Source: Metallyticus violacea | Taxonomy: Eukaryota; Arthropoda; Insecta; Mantodea; Metallyticidae | Direction: 5' to 3' | NCBI GenBank assembly: GCA_030762175.1 | Contig: CM060833.1 | Span: 69,640,001 to 69,704,000, forward strand | DNA: 64,000 bases | Shown: piece by piece, positions 12,861-25,074 of the stretch | Numbering within the stretch: position 1 is the first letter of the stretch | Layout of the letters: each line of letters opens with the position of its first letter | The notes under the pieces: generated by a model | The model's database searches: none | What the model was told of the DNA's origin: nothing | The model's input: only the letters and a program-made list of their open reading frames with translations | Position numbers and translations under genes: made by a program

Positions 12861-13633
12861 AACAATTATTCGGCTGAACACTTTCCAATGTTATTCAGAT
12901 TTTCCAGTAGTGAAAATTCTAGCCATTTGACCAGAGTTATTCAGAGTAATTCGATTCAGCTTGAAATTTTGTATTATTGCCCTAACTTGTGCAACCAGAG
13001 AATTACCGCAGGCTTTAATTCATAGAGCGTGTAGTATCAACATAACGGCCAACCATCACCAACCAGCTAACTTAAAATTTAGCTTCAATAATAAATATTT
13101 TGGAATGCTTACATCTGGTAATAATAGTTGTTGGAATTTCGATAGCATACACATGTCTGATAGCTGTTTCATTTATTAAAAAAATAGCATAAATGTTCTC
13201 GATTTGCATTTAAATGTGCCGTCGCTTTATTTATGGAGAGGTATCTGTAGGAGAATACAGGGAGAAGAATAAATTTCGTGACATGCGCACTCAAAATTCG
13301 ATCTAGCGAAATACCCAAGCCGTCCCTAATATTAATACTGTGTTTTCATCTGTAAGAATATTAATAACGGTTTAAAAGAATATTCAACATGAATAATAAA
13401 GTAAGGCAGGCTAATCAACATAAAAATTATATAGAAATCTATAACACACTTCAATATGCGGATGGAAAAAAAAAACATCTAAAAGAAGATCTACGGAGTT
13501 CAAATTCAATCAAGAAAACGTATTTAAATCAATTTGAGTGCGACATGTCATCATGGTATATGTGTGGATAGATATGTTTACAAGGTAAGAAACAAAAGAA
13601 AAGCGTTATTTTTATCCGTTTACTATAATCGTC
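12861..13633. other. Anonymous DNA
   Basis: Short frames only; no family motif, repeat or RNA gene recognised. Confidence 0.55.
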
Positions 13634-13661
13634 TTTATATATATATATCTATATATATAAT
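13634..13661. repeat. (TA)n microsatellite
   Basis: Two TA runs interrupted by a single C, directly left of the 400-bp repeat copy B. Confidence 0.85.
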
Positions 13662-13669
13662 AAAATAAA

Positions 13670-14212
13670 ATGAAATCATTTCGCTACAATATATTTTAAA
13701 CAGCTTATACTAAAATAGTTTTTTAACACAAAGTATTCAAACTAGAAGATGCATTTAATAAAACTCAGTGTTATAAACTGTTTAAAGTATAACAGTGTTG
13801 CCAACTTCTTGTTTAATATGGAATGTGATGATTATAAATCTATTTAATCATATAACATTACATATTTTATACGCCATCTTCGACTTGCAAGATTTTAGGT
13901 CTACGACACTTTTTCGGGTCCTGAGGGAACTTATGGACCATTTGAAATTAGGTATACTTTGCACCTATAGTTGTCAACTCGCCATCTAGTCGGATGCACG
14001 AACGTGAAATGGCCACTAAGTTTGTACAGGGAACACTTTTTTTCAAACATGGAGTTCTTTAATGTGCCTTAAATCTACGATACGGGACTCATAGCTTTAG
14101 TCCCCTCACGGGTACTGCGCTCAAGGTGTTTACGTCCCGAAAAATCCTCGGCCGAGTTTGAACCGACGAACATTTCAGAGCAAAGCACGTTACCCCTAGA
14201 CCATCAGGTCTA
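13670..14212 (-). mobile_element. Composite SINE-like element: tRNA head plus 400-bp body (copy B)
   Basis: Read on the minus strand, the element begins near 14210 with an A-box-like TGGTCTAGGGG (about 14193-14203) and a B-box-like GGTTCAAACTC (14154-14164), spaced as in a Pol III promoter. It passes through S2-like sequence (AATCCTCGGCCGAG and TACGATACGGGACTC on the plus strand resemble the S2 copies) and then runs into the 400-bp body shared with 8855-9251, ending in TAGCGAAATGATTTCAT. The S2 head is therefore joined to a body different from that of 47920-48226. Either this is a distinct SINE family sharing the head and central part with S2, or an S2 insertion lies beside an older repeat. 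No target duplication was found. Confidence 0.65.
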
Positions 14213-16798
14213 TCTTATGTACATTGTGTTCAAAATTTCATTCTGATGGTGGTTTAAAAACAGTCATAGTACAATTAGTATCTAATATATCATAAATATA
14301 TTTATAATATATTTTTTGGGTAAAACAACTACATCAGGTCGAAAATACAATCAACGACAGTTGAGCCTATCTTTGCCTATGTCCAAGTTAATACTATCAG
14401 CTACTTTTAGTGTGGAAAAATTATATTTTTAAACATCAATTAAGAAAATGTTGTAATAATAAGAAGAAGAAACATTTTAATTTGTAGTTTTACCTCATAA
14501 ATTATGTTAAAGAACTACTAATTACCATCGTGTTATAAAAGAAGTATTATCAGAAATTTAGGTTATGTTTCTTCATTGTTCCTCCTAGTGAGCAATAAAC
14601 AAACTATTTCTTTAAAACAAGAAATATGTGAAATAAATTTAAATTGTAATTACTAATTAATTTATAAATACAAGGTGTGTCTAGATATAATGTATGATAC
14701 AGGTGTGAAAAGTTGGCCTTGTTTTGCTAACATCCTAATCAAAAAATAAAATGTCACTTTTACAGTTGTATCATAAATAACTACTTATTGAGGAAGAGAC
14801 ATTATTAAAATGAGACAAGTGTATGATGCGCCCGAAAGCCAGTCAGGAGATCTCAACAACACATATCTTACACTATTCTTTTACTTCATACAGAATAGAA
14901 ATTAGATTTTTCGTAATTAATTTAAAAAATTATATGCAGAGAAAAATAGTACAAGGTATGTACTTTAAGTATTAAATGAAAAAGGAATATTCCCAACATC
15001 AATAAATAGGCAATAACACAAATAGAAGCGGTTGCTTGCCATTATCTTGCGGTTAGTACCAATATCATAGATAAGGCAATAACTAATGGAAATACGCAGG
15101 GTTTGCTATGAAACCAAACCCAAGAAAATCTGCATTGAAAGTAGCTGTAAAAATATGTACATATAAATGCATTCTCTTAGTGCAGGCATGTCCAAACACA
15201 GTACTTAAACCGGACGCCCTCAATTCTTGTTCTTTTTCCGGACTTCTTTTGTTATTGTTTACATGAATTAATATGAACTTAGCAAGACGTACACTTGAAT
15301 AGTTAAACACTTTCGGGGATAGACTCATCGTTCCAATTATTACATTGACAATCCGCTCACTTGACATTGCTCTTTTGGAATATTTTTTATATGGATATGC
15401 AAAAGAAAAGTAGCATCAAAGAAAATAAGTACGTATATGTGAGCGTGTGGACAACTACTCATTGTTGGGAAATGTTAAGAAAGACTTTGAAAAAGAAGTA
15501 ATAAGTGTCTAGGATGATGCTATACGTTATTTTGAGTATTTAATAAAGTCGCTTAAAGTGATAGCTTGGTTAACCGTTAACTTATTTATTTCCCTGGGCT
15601 TAGTTCAAACGCCTGTAATTTCTTCTCACTATTTCAGATTAGAGGAAAAATGATTTGATACAAAAGTTGCTTGATTTGTTCACGAAAATTATAATATCAA
15701 AGAATTTACCGTATTAGAGTTGCATCCCCATGGGGGCAATGCTATTTCTATGATCATCTTCATCTACTCAAATTTGGAAATCACATCATTTAGTTTTAAA
15801 AATCAAATAACCTTTCAGCCTCACTCGTATCTTGGTGCACTGACTTGCTCACTCTCGCTGCCATCAGGAGGGCATGGCAAGAAGTAGTGGAGAGGATGCG
15901 ATCGCCAGCGGTAGCTTGCAATAAGGCATTTTACTGGATAATTACTCATTATCGTACCTATGTTGATAGAGAAACAATGTTTTCCTGATCATATTGTTTC
16001 ACACGAAGGTTTCCTTCCTGTTTCGTATTATGCACGTGCAATACTATTATGTTTGTGTACTGAGTGCAAGAATTCTCGTCACCTCGTTACTGAGAGGCCG
16101 TTCTCGATGTATGAGGTTCTTGTAGCAGCATTCTCGCACAGCTGCTCTGGTTTACGAGAACCATAGAGCATAATCCTGCGTTTGACTTGCTTTTAAGAAA
16201 CATTTCAATGAATAGACCAGTTTCACGTTTTTAAACAATCATTTTATCTTCATTTCACCATAAAACTTCTTCATAACAAATTAAATTTACCAGCAAGTTA
16301 TGTTATTGTCATGATAACATAAGCTTTGTAAAATAAATGCAGTGTTACATACATAAAGATTTTTTTTTTAAATAACATGAAATTAATATTATAAGTTTAA
16401 AAGTGCTGTCCTAGGGTGTAATAACTGGTACAAAATATCCTTTTTTATGAAAAGAAATAGTTTTATCCTTTTAGACTATAAGTTAGCTTATTCTTGAATA
16501 TTTTTAAAAAATGAAATGTAATTGAAATTATGAGCTTTTTTAAAAAAAATTCTGTATATTTCTTGCTCAGAGTACTTCAATGTTAATTTATTTTCACTAA
16601 ATTATCTTTCTAATATTCGTCGTCCCTGTTTTAAAAACTGTGAAAGGAAGGAATTGGTAGACTTGAAACTGTTCCCTGCTGTGTCTAGAACTGTGTATAT
16701 TGTAATTTCGCTACTGGCCTAGGGTAGATCTTAAAAAGGGGGTTCTCTTAGCTTTTATGGATCACTTTTCTACAAGCAAGACATAAACAGCTGTTCTT
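14213..16798. other. Anonymous AT-rich DNA
   Basis: No recognisable gene or mobile element. The minus-strand frame 15083-15367 (94 codons) and plus-strand frame 15960-16166 show no motif I can name. Confidence 0.5.
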
Positions 16799-16882
16799 GG
16801 GCTTCCTGCCAGAGCAGAACCTTGAGATAATGTAAGCTCACAAATAAAGTTCATGTAAGAGTTCTGATCTGGCTGGAAGCCC
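16799..16882. repeat. Hairpin with 22-bp arms
   Basis: GGGCTTCCTGCCAGAGCAGAA(C) at 16799-16820 pairs with GTTCTGATCTGGCTGGAAGC(CC) at 16861-16882 at 20 of 22 positions, separated by a 40-base loop. A few more pairs (TTCT with GAGA) extend the stem outward. Size and arm length resemble a microRNA precursor, but the loop is large and nothing shows expression. A small inverted-repeat element is equally likely. Confidence 0.5.
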
Positions 16883-16935
16883 GAGATGCAATTGTTTTGT
16901 TCATATAAGTAAAAGATGGTAGATTAACACACTTC

Positions 16936-16958
16936 CGTTGCCAACTGAGCTACCGGAG
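16936..16958 (-). other. tRNA-like A-box sequence
   Basis: On the minus strand CTCCGGTAGCTCAGTTGGCA resembles the 5' arm of a tRNA and contains the A box TAGCTCAGTTGG. I see no matching B box at the usual distance, so this is probably a SINE remnant and not a tRNA gene. A similar GTAGCTCATTTGG lies on the plus strand at about 17003. Confidence 0.35.
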
Positions 16959-17708
16959 CGTGCACAGGAAGCTTGTTTCCCAAGAGCGCGTTGTGACCGA
17001 ATGTAGCTCATTTGGTCATTTCCTGTCATGGTGAATGAGGAATTATCGGTTAAAAGTTTAAGCACATGCAGATATTTAGCTCAAGAAACCATTACATTGA
17101 GCAATAATAAACAAAATGTTAATAATAACTTAAGTAGTACATAATATTTTCACTGAGTTTACGCAAATGCAATTTAGGCGCCCTAAAATATCCTACAATA
17201 GCGCTGATGAATGAAGTTAGTGTAAATCATTGTTCATTCCTTGAAAATAACTTCACATTACAACTGGTGTAATTTTATTCTGGTCGGGGCTTTGAGCAGT
17301 CCATGTATTTTATTCAGCTTTCCTTGACTGTCATTTATTTATTCACACGTTCTTTACACAGTTTTGAAGAATGAAGTCGTTATCATGTTGCAGGATGAAA
17401 CTTTCCCGTTTAATTTGCTTCCCTGATAACATCCAGTGACCACAAAATTTGTTTGGCAATTTAAATTATTAGAAGTTCCAAACCTACGTTGCTTTTACAA
17501 CTCTTTTGTAAAAAAGAGCATACAGAACTGAAACGCTCTTTACCATTTGAACGATTTTCTTATATGTAAATTATTGAACGAATCGGAAATTCTTTCGATA
17601 CACTATTTTATCCAGCATCATTTATTTGTCTTTTAACAATAAGAGAGTTTATATTTCTATTCAGGAGGAATTTTCAGAGCAATAATATATCCGCACTGCA
17701 CATTTCCG

Positions 17709-17755
<47 letters not shown>

Positions 17756-19189
17756 AATTTTAGGAACCCCTTTCTGCGTTTGAAAGATGACTATGCATTG
17801 AGATCTTCATTTGCTTCTCCATTCCACATTCACATAATTTTTCCCTAGTTGTATGTAATTTACAAACAGGAGCTATCTTTCACCAGGTGTGCCAATTGCA
17901 GCGGATATACACTGATGCGAGCTGCAGGAAGGAATATACAAGATTGCGTTTGATCCATTAGTCACTTGAATACAAATGACTGCTTTTGTAGTCAGCCCAT
18001 GGTGCCAAAAACAAAGAGGTGCTGTACATTTTAAGTTAATTAATGGCTGAATCACTGATTAGCTGATTAATTAAATATTATGTTTACATAGACGAGAAGG
18101 GCTAGCTAGCCTTTATTACAGGCAGGTTGGGATAAACTTTACTCTCTGGAGCAGTGATACTAAAAATGAATACCAAAAACTTTCAGCTCACTTTTAGTTC
18201 ACTAAAATCCAGTTTCAGAAACTGAAAACAATGGATGCGAGAAAAAGAAGCCAAGCAGGTACAAGCAACACAGAAAATTCGGTAAATAAATTGCTGAATA
18301 TGTATGTGCGCGTAATTATATATTGTTAAACAAAGAATTCAGGAGCAAAGTTTTAATTAATGGAAGGGTGTAGCCCTATTGTCCATTATTGGGCGAGTTG
18401 AATAAAACAGAGATGTTGCTCTTTACTAAGTCACATCCATCGAATGTTGGAGATACTGTGGACACATTTTATTTATTTGAATAAAACTGCTGGCATTGTG
18501 CATAACTTTATCTCTGCAATTCGAGCTATTATCAGCCATGTGTCAACAGCGTAAACACAAACAGAATGCTTGTTTCACATATACTACTGTAAACTATATT
18601 CACATAGCGCTTTCGTACCTGGAGGACCAGGATTTTAAATTGCTAGAACTTAGGTAGAACGTTACAAATTCATTGCTCTTTTAAATAAAATGAATGAACT
18701 CGTATGCATTTATTACTGTTTATTTAATTTATATTAATATACAGGAGATACAAAGGCTTACATTTTAGAAAAATAATTTATTAATTTGAACACATTGCTG
18801 AGAATATTCATTTATTTGTTCATTCAACCTTCTTTATTTTTTGGGGTGTTGCAAAATGAAGGTTTTGTCTATTTCGAAGGTGATTTAAATTATTATATTA
18901 CTTTTTAAATAGTATGTAATAATTTGTGGTGTAAAGAAATTAGGTTTTCTTCTGAGTTAATACCTACTTTTATAAAATGAGAGAAAAATATTTTATATTT
19001 GTATTAGGAGATAAGGATAGTTTATTTCTGTATGTTATGTGAGAGTATGCATACATTCATGAAACGAGGAAAATGAATTTGTTTACGTTATTCGTGTAAT
19101 GCAGACAAAAGCGAATAATTTGATGTTAGAAATTGATGAGAAAAGTTCGGATTTTCAGTTAGCGTTCGTTGAAATGCTAACCACTTCCA
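16959..19189. other. Anonymous DNA with one microsatellite
   Basis: Apart from the ATT run at 17710-17754, nothing is recognised here. Confidence 0.5.
17710..17754. repeat. (ATT)n microsatellite
   Basis: About 14 uninterrupted ATT/TTA units. Confidence 0.9.
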
Positions 19190-19640
19190 GGAGAAAAAGC
19201 TACTACTTTGACAGAAATAACCTCTAGGGAGCAATACTATACCCTACATCACCTAGAAGAAGTTCACCTACAGAGTTCATAGCTTTGTAAGCATTAGAAT
19301 TTCTCCATATTCTAGATCCAGACCTTATGCTTATGAACACTTTTTTTGGCACTGCAGCTTGGGCAATGCTAGCGACTCCTTTACGACTGATGTATTCAGC
19401 TGCATGTTAATATATTTTTAATAGCATAGAATGCAGTCAATCACACCATTAACATTATCGTATTCCCATTTTTTTTTCAAACCAACCATTTTTGCGTTTT
19501 AGGTCAACTGCCTTTGTAGGAAACTTTAACCAATTTTCTGTATTAGACTTTATTGCATCCACAATTTGCCGGGAGTTTATTAAGACGATACTTTTATAAA
19601 CACCAACATGTGCACCGTTCTGAAATCCGGATCACCAATG
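19190..19640 (-). pseudogene. PIF/Harbinger transposase relic (HARBI1-like)
   Basis: Pieced across frameshifts on the minus strand, the translation shows the order of motifs typical of the Harbinger DDE nuclease: KSIVLINSRQIVDAI and NWLKFPTKAVDL (in the family, helix-turn-helix followed by ...FP), then NVNGVIDCIHA (where VxGaIDGtHI carries the first catalytic D; the D is present), EYISRKG...SIAQAAV (family: EYxNRKGyxSINvQAV), RNSNAYK (family: FrNSxLY) and GELLLGDVGYSIAP (family: GxLLGDSGYPlkP, second catalytic D present). Several frameshifts and at least one stop interrupt it, and the C-terminal third with the last acidic residue was not found. It is a dead transposase fragment. No terminal inverted repeats were identified. 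Confidence 0.7.
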
Positions 19641-20299
19641 TAAAAAAACAAAACTGTTTTCCTGCTTATTGATAAGTGCGTCATTTAATATAGCAACCGA
19701 CAAAATGCCACCAAACCTTATTTTTCTTCATAAAACAGTTCAAAATACACAAAAGTACGCGTACTCTCAAGTATGCTGAGTTAATTACTGAGGTACCTCA
19801 AGAATCTGCAAGATACATCTTCGCTATTGAGACAAGGTTCGTTTTTATTCAACTAGAACTGGAGTAAAACGCCATGACTGAGAGACGACGAGATTTATCT
19901 CAGGAGTCAGCGAGTACTTTCAACTGATCACGACATCCATGAGTGACATATAAGAACTGCTGTGCATTCAACTCGCCCACCGAATAGTTTCTACTCAACA
20001 ATAGAAACATTTTCTTCATTTAGAACTTATAAATGTTAACCATCATGAGAATAATCTTCAATGATCTCCTAGTTGAAGCTGTTTAGCACATTCCTTCACG
20101 ATGTAATAAGAAGGATCACCTTTCCCATACCCGACTGCAGCTTAGCGTGACATTTGCTGATCAAACAAGCGATCCAGTTAAGTTTCAACCCAAATGGTAC
20201 TCTTATCTGAACTATACTTCAAGTATAGCGTTTCAAAATTGGTATGAACTTTTTAGGTTAGACCAAAAGCTTTTGGGATCCACTTCTCATCTCAAAATA
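19641..20299. other. Anonymous DNA beside the Harbinger relic
   Basis: This may include the 5' part of the Harbinger element, but I cannot recognise further motifs. Confidence 0.4.
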
Positions 20300-20488
20300 T
20301 GCATAAAAATTAAAAAGATTATGCAGCATCTAGAAGTGTCGCTACTTGTGCAAGCGAATGACAGGGTTTTAGATACAGCTCTTCAAACCGCAGTGGACAG
20401 GCTTCGAATGAACAGGGGGAAATTTTGTGCATTCAAAATTAATAGGAACAAAACGAAGATAAACTTTAGAAGAGTGGTAGAGGAATAA
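20300..20488 (+). pseudogene. Possible reverse transcriptase scrap
   Basis: The C-terminal 50 residues of the frame 20147-20488 read LLVQANDRVL, then ALQTAVDRL and FCAFKINRNKTK. This recalls the LINE reverse transcriptase segment LLxYADDxVL ... LQxAVxRLxxWcxxwgLkINxxKTK, with QAND in place of the catalytic YADD. The residues upstream do not look like RT and the downstream sequence is not recognisable. If real, it is a very short degraded LINE fragment; chance similarity is possible. Confidence 0.3.
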
Positions 20489-23350
20489 CGGAAGAAAAAA
20501 AAAATAAATAAAGGAGAAGAACTACCTACGGATCACCTTGCAGGAAACAGAGCGCTCATTGAAGATGCACATCAGGGATTCAGAAGCAACTATGGACTTC
20601 GACCTTGTGCTTAAGAGTTAAGAAGGGAGTGCTTTTTTAATAAAGAAATTCGTAACAGTTTGCTACTGCCAGCCATGTTTCAAGTTATCGAAGATTTCGA
20701 ACACAAACAGAATTTTGAAAGGAGTTTTAAGAAACATATGCCATGGACAAGAGAAACTGAAAAGGTCTCATGCACAACATACGAAGCGCATTATAATATT
20801 AAAAAGAACTATTTAAAATCTATGGTAACGACTCCAAACAGCTGTATCCTTTGTAAAACATGCTTCCATCAGCGCTGATGTATGAACAACCGCTCTGCAT
20901 TGCAGGAAGCGGATGCAAGGTAAGGTCCATTTTATTCCACTGTTCTTGACAGGCCTTTCAGAGACTGTCCACAGTTTGCGAACTTCTGTTTCCAAGGGCC
21001 TTTTTCAATAAGCTAAATGTGTAGAAATCCCTTGACGGTGCATAAAGGGATTTATAGGACGGTGTAAAGGATGGGATATATTTCCACGTCTCTCTCAATA
21101 TCCTTAAAAAATGGATGGTTGGAGCAGAGTACGACTTGAAGCTATTTACTTACGTAGTCAGATCGAATTTTTAGGTTCAAATCCCGGTGGTGTTCACGTT
21201 GTAACTGGGATCCTCATTTTTAATGTAATGATTCTCTGTGTTGCTAAATTTGCACCAGAGACAAGAGTCTTAACTTTCCAAATTATCTCAGGGATGCGGC
21301 TGGTGAATGATCGTGGATTTGCCTGTTTCTTGCCCTGTGTTGTAAGTCTTATTATTTTCATGAAACACATATGAGATGGTGAAACTATTCCTCTTAAATT
21401 ACATGATAATCCCGGAATAAGTGTATTTTGCATTGGAAAGGCCAGTAATATACCCTTCCGGAATGGTTATTTTTGAATGGTTATTTTACTAGATACCAAT
21501 CGCTCACACTACCGTTCCGCTTCCGTTGGTTGATTGGTGCGGCATTATTGTAAAATTCTAGACTTATTACCATAGATCGCAAACAATCCTCTTAAATAGT
21601 ACGCAGGTATTACCACAGAATTTGCTCATTTTTTTCACAACCCAGACGAAACCTAAGTGTGTAAAAAAACTGGATGAAAGATAGCACTATAATTTCTGTT
21701 AAAACTTTTAAGACTTCGCAGGGAGGAATGATATTACACGTTAATGCACATTCTTGCGTTTTATTTCATGAATTAAATTGTATAAAATAATTATTTATAT
21801 CATTTGCTCTTTTATACTTTCTGCCTTAAGATATGAATATGGAAGAACTAAATACTGAATTGACAGATTTGTATCCATTATTTTCTCTAGTTTAGAATTT
21901 ATATTCTAAATATCACAGTTAAGAAATATGCAAAAATTAGAGATATGTGTTCATGGCATCAGCTTACATTCAGCAGAATTTTTATTATTTTCGCGTTGAA
22001 AGGGAAGATTTTATGAGTTATGTTAATGGAATTCAGAATATGCTACTTTATTTAATATTCTGACTTTAATTAAATGGGATACTGATTTTAACAACGCATG
22101 TCACTCTTGTGCAAGGAAGCGAACTCGAAAATTTTATGCATGAGGAGCTTTGTGTTGAAAAGTTTGGAAACCAGTGGAACAAACGCACAGCTAGACCTAA
22201 ACCCCTGCGGAATATGTCTACCAGCCCCTATACTATGAAAATGCAGTACCTAGAAGCCAGGGTTTATTCTTGAAAGTTTTTGAACGCATTTATTTGCTTA
22301 TTATAAGGTAAACTGTTAATATCTATCTTGTAACCCCCGCCTGCTTCATGCTGAGGCATGTTACAAATAGAAGCATCCGCTCATCGTCATAGAGTTAGTA
22401 GCGAGCAAACAAGATATCAAATATTATTTTGAATAATTGTGCTAATTTGTACAAGTACATTGATGAATTTAATTTATCATAGTAAATTTTTTCTTCCTTT
22501 CAAACATTAATATTCTTTGATTTTTATATTATAATACATTGCGTAGTAAAAGCTTGGAGAGTTATGATTTTGTAATTCATGAAATTGGATCATTTGTACA
22601 TTTTGTTACGGATTGGATATTCCATAGTGCGGTACGTGAAATAATGATACATTTCCTTTGGGAAGACAAATAAAACACGCGAAAACCGTGAAAATATTTA
22701 TGGACAGACTAAAAATGTACCCAAAATAGGTGCTATATGGCAATTAAAATATTGTGCTAAACGTTTTATTTTATTTCAGAGAATTTTACACCTACTTTTA
22801 AAACAACGTGTTTATAAAATGATTGCTGCAGCGGTTGGGATGTTTTTAAGCATATAGAGAGAATATATAGAGAATAAATGAGAAACATGCATCTCTATAA
22901 ATTTTATTTAAATAGAGGAGCAATTAATGCTCCTCCTTCAGCCGCTAGAGTGCGTGATAGTAAATATGGAGATAACGTTTTACGTTGCTGAGTTTCTTAC
23001 TAGCAAATCTGTCACCATAGTCCAGCTATACCTTCGAACGATATATCAAAAAAATTCACTGCATTCCAACTCTAATCAGCGATAGTAAGAGTAAGTTAAA
23101 TATACGGGATGCCTCTCCAAAGGGAAATCCACAGGTCGCTATCCTCTCACGAAAGAAACTGTCAAACGCCTATGAAGTTTCGCGGGCAGCTTAAGTAGGT
23201 TGGCAAAGGGAGCACAGAACTGGACAATCCCGAAACGATCATTTGAAAAGTGATGCACAAATGCTCGAAGCAGAAGCCATACCATCTGCAGCTGCTGATG
23301 GCTTCATGCCCGAGGATCACGTTTTGTTGCCGAGACTTTCGCAACCAATT
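20489..23350. other. Anonymous DNA
   Basis: No gene is recognised. An isolated B-box-like GGTTCAAATCCCGG lies near 21174 without a convincing A box. Overlapping frames at 21111-21433 on both strands show no family motif. Confidence 0.5.
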
Positions 23351-23670
23351 TCAACTTGGGTTTTTTTTTTTTTTGAGTAGTGTTTAACGCCCGTTTTTAC
23401 TACTGAGGCACCACAGGCGGTGGACACTGATGATGATACATGAAATGAAATGATAAATTGGGAAAGGATATTTTTTTTTTTTTTTAAGGAAGGAAGCGTT
23501 CCAGGCCTAAGTTTAGGTACCTCCCCGGCATTTGCCAGTTATGAAGACTGAGGAAAACCTGGAAAAAACCCCAGTCAGGGAGGACGGTCCTGGCGGGATT
23601 CGAACCGCAGACCTCCCGCTCACGAGTCCGTGCCTTAGCGACCTCGTCCACCCGTGGCGGTCAACTTGGG
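23351..23670. repeat. Target site duplication of the 23361 SINE
   Basis: TCAACTTGGG occurs immediately outside both ends (23351-23360, 23661-23670), identical at all ten positions. Confidence 0.92.
23361..23660 (-). mobile_element. SINE family S1, complete copy with target duplication
   Basis: Read on the minus strand it starts CCGCCACGGGTGGACGAGG (tRNA-like head with an A-box-like region), has the B box GGTTCGAATCC, then CAGGACCGTCCTCCCTGACT, the CCGGGGAGGTACC block and the end GGGCGTTAAACACTACTC followed by an A-run. It is flanked by perfect 10-bp direct repeats TCAACTTGGG at 23351-23360 and 23661-23670. An intact head, tail and duplication show a complete retroposition event. The head resembles a class II tRNA (Leu or Ser type) but no intact tRNA is present. 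Confidence 0.93.
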
Positions 23671-24559
23671 GTGGGAAGGCTTTTGTGATAATGGTAAACT
23701 TTTTTTAATGATATCGGGAACACTTGAGAATAAGGGGATTCGAAAACCCTATCTCCTAGCGTTACGGTCCTTTTTTTCTTTACCGAAGAAACCGTGACGA
23801 ATACACTTACCTAGATTCATGATTGGAGAACTTCATGAACATCAGACTGACTGGATTAATCGTGGCGTTTTATTGACTTGATTTCCTGTTGCTCGTTTGT
23901 TTTTAGGAGTACGTGAGAATGATTTACTACCCCTCTCTCGGGTAAACAATGTCTTCACTGGAAGAGACAATAACAACTGAATTACAGTAGGATCACCTAG
24001 GAAGCGTACATCGAACCTTTACAGGCTTTACAAAGGATTATTATGCATTTGCATACTAATTAAGATGGCACATTGAATACGCAGTTTGCATTAAGTTTTT
24101 GAAACCGTTGCAAGCTTTTAATCACCCTATACATTATAGGCATTATGAAAAAACACTATTCAACATACGCAAAGTAAATCTGAAGAAAAAGAAAGTTATT
24201 AGAACCAAAGGAAACGAGCCAAACCATGCAAGAAAATTTAACCACTTGCTTTTTTGCAATAACAAGGAACATGCAGAAGACCTGTTTAAATTTTGGTTCG
24301 AGTCTGGAAGTAGTCTTTTTAACATATTCGTCATATTTGAACACTTTCTCACTGTTCATTTTTTCAGAATATAATTTCACTTTAAAAATTACAACAAAAT
24401 GCACAAACTTAAAAGAAACTGCAGCATAATATCCAGTCCTACCCTGTACGAAATGATAGCTTGGCAATGATGATAAATTCATTAAACCTTTGTGAAGTAT
24501 TGCACGCTATTGACTCGTTTTATATCCGTTACATCAGATTTAAGTTTATGATCTTTGGC

Positions 24560-24632
24560 ATACATTTTATGAGAATTGAACCCGGGCCTCCCAGCCAGAA
24601 GTTAGCAATGCTAACCATTAGACCAAGGAGGT
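24560..24632 (-). mobile_element. tRNA-like SINE head
   Basis: On the minus strand CTTGGTCTAATGGTTAGCA (A box TGGTCTAATGG, 24615-24625) is followed by GAGGCCCGGGTTCAATTC (B-box-like, 24573-24582) at Pol III spacing. It resembles the S3 head (GTGGTCTAGTGGTAGCG ... GAGGCCCTAGGTTCGATTCC). The sequence after it (24156-24559 on the minus strand) does not match S3, so it may be a further family. It does not fold as a full tRNA as far as I can see. Confidence 0.5.
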
Positions 24633-25065
24633 AATCACTCACAATAGATACTTCTGCAAATTAGAGTTACTGCACCAAGAGAATAAAAATGTCTACCAAA
24701 TAATAAAACGCGCTCTTTGTTTACTGTGTTTTTTACAGTAATAACATAAACTTAACTATCTTTTGTTTATATCCATGGAAACAGGTTCATTGATACAGAA
24801 AAGTTTTGTTCAATTGGTTAAGTCTGACATCTAGTGTACAAAAGAATTTCTATATCAAATGTTGAGAGAAAGGGAAATATATATAATTTTAATTGAGGTT
24901 GGCTATGAAGACAGATAACGATCTCATTGAGAAGAGGTTAATTATTTATTGATATGCATTCGGATCTTAATCCAGCTGCTCATACAACAGTCACAAGGAT
25001 CATAAGGTAAGCTACTTAAACTGGAAGAGTAAAATATTTACCGAGATCAAGTCGTCCGAATAGCG
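24633..25065. other. Anonymous DNA
   Basis: Nothing recognised. Confidence 0.5.
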
Positions 25066-25074
25066 CAGCTGATG

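Noticed and set aside
21172..21186. B-box-like GGTTCAAATCCCGG
   Set aside because: No convincing A box upstream and no related copy in the window.
24556..24632. Possible intact tRNA gene
   Set aside because: A and B boxes are present but the acceptor and anticodon stems do not pair, so it is a SINE head and not a tRNA.
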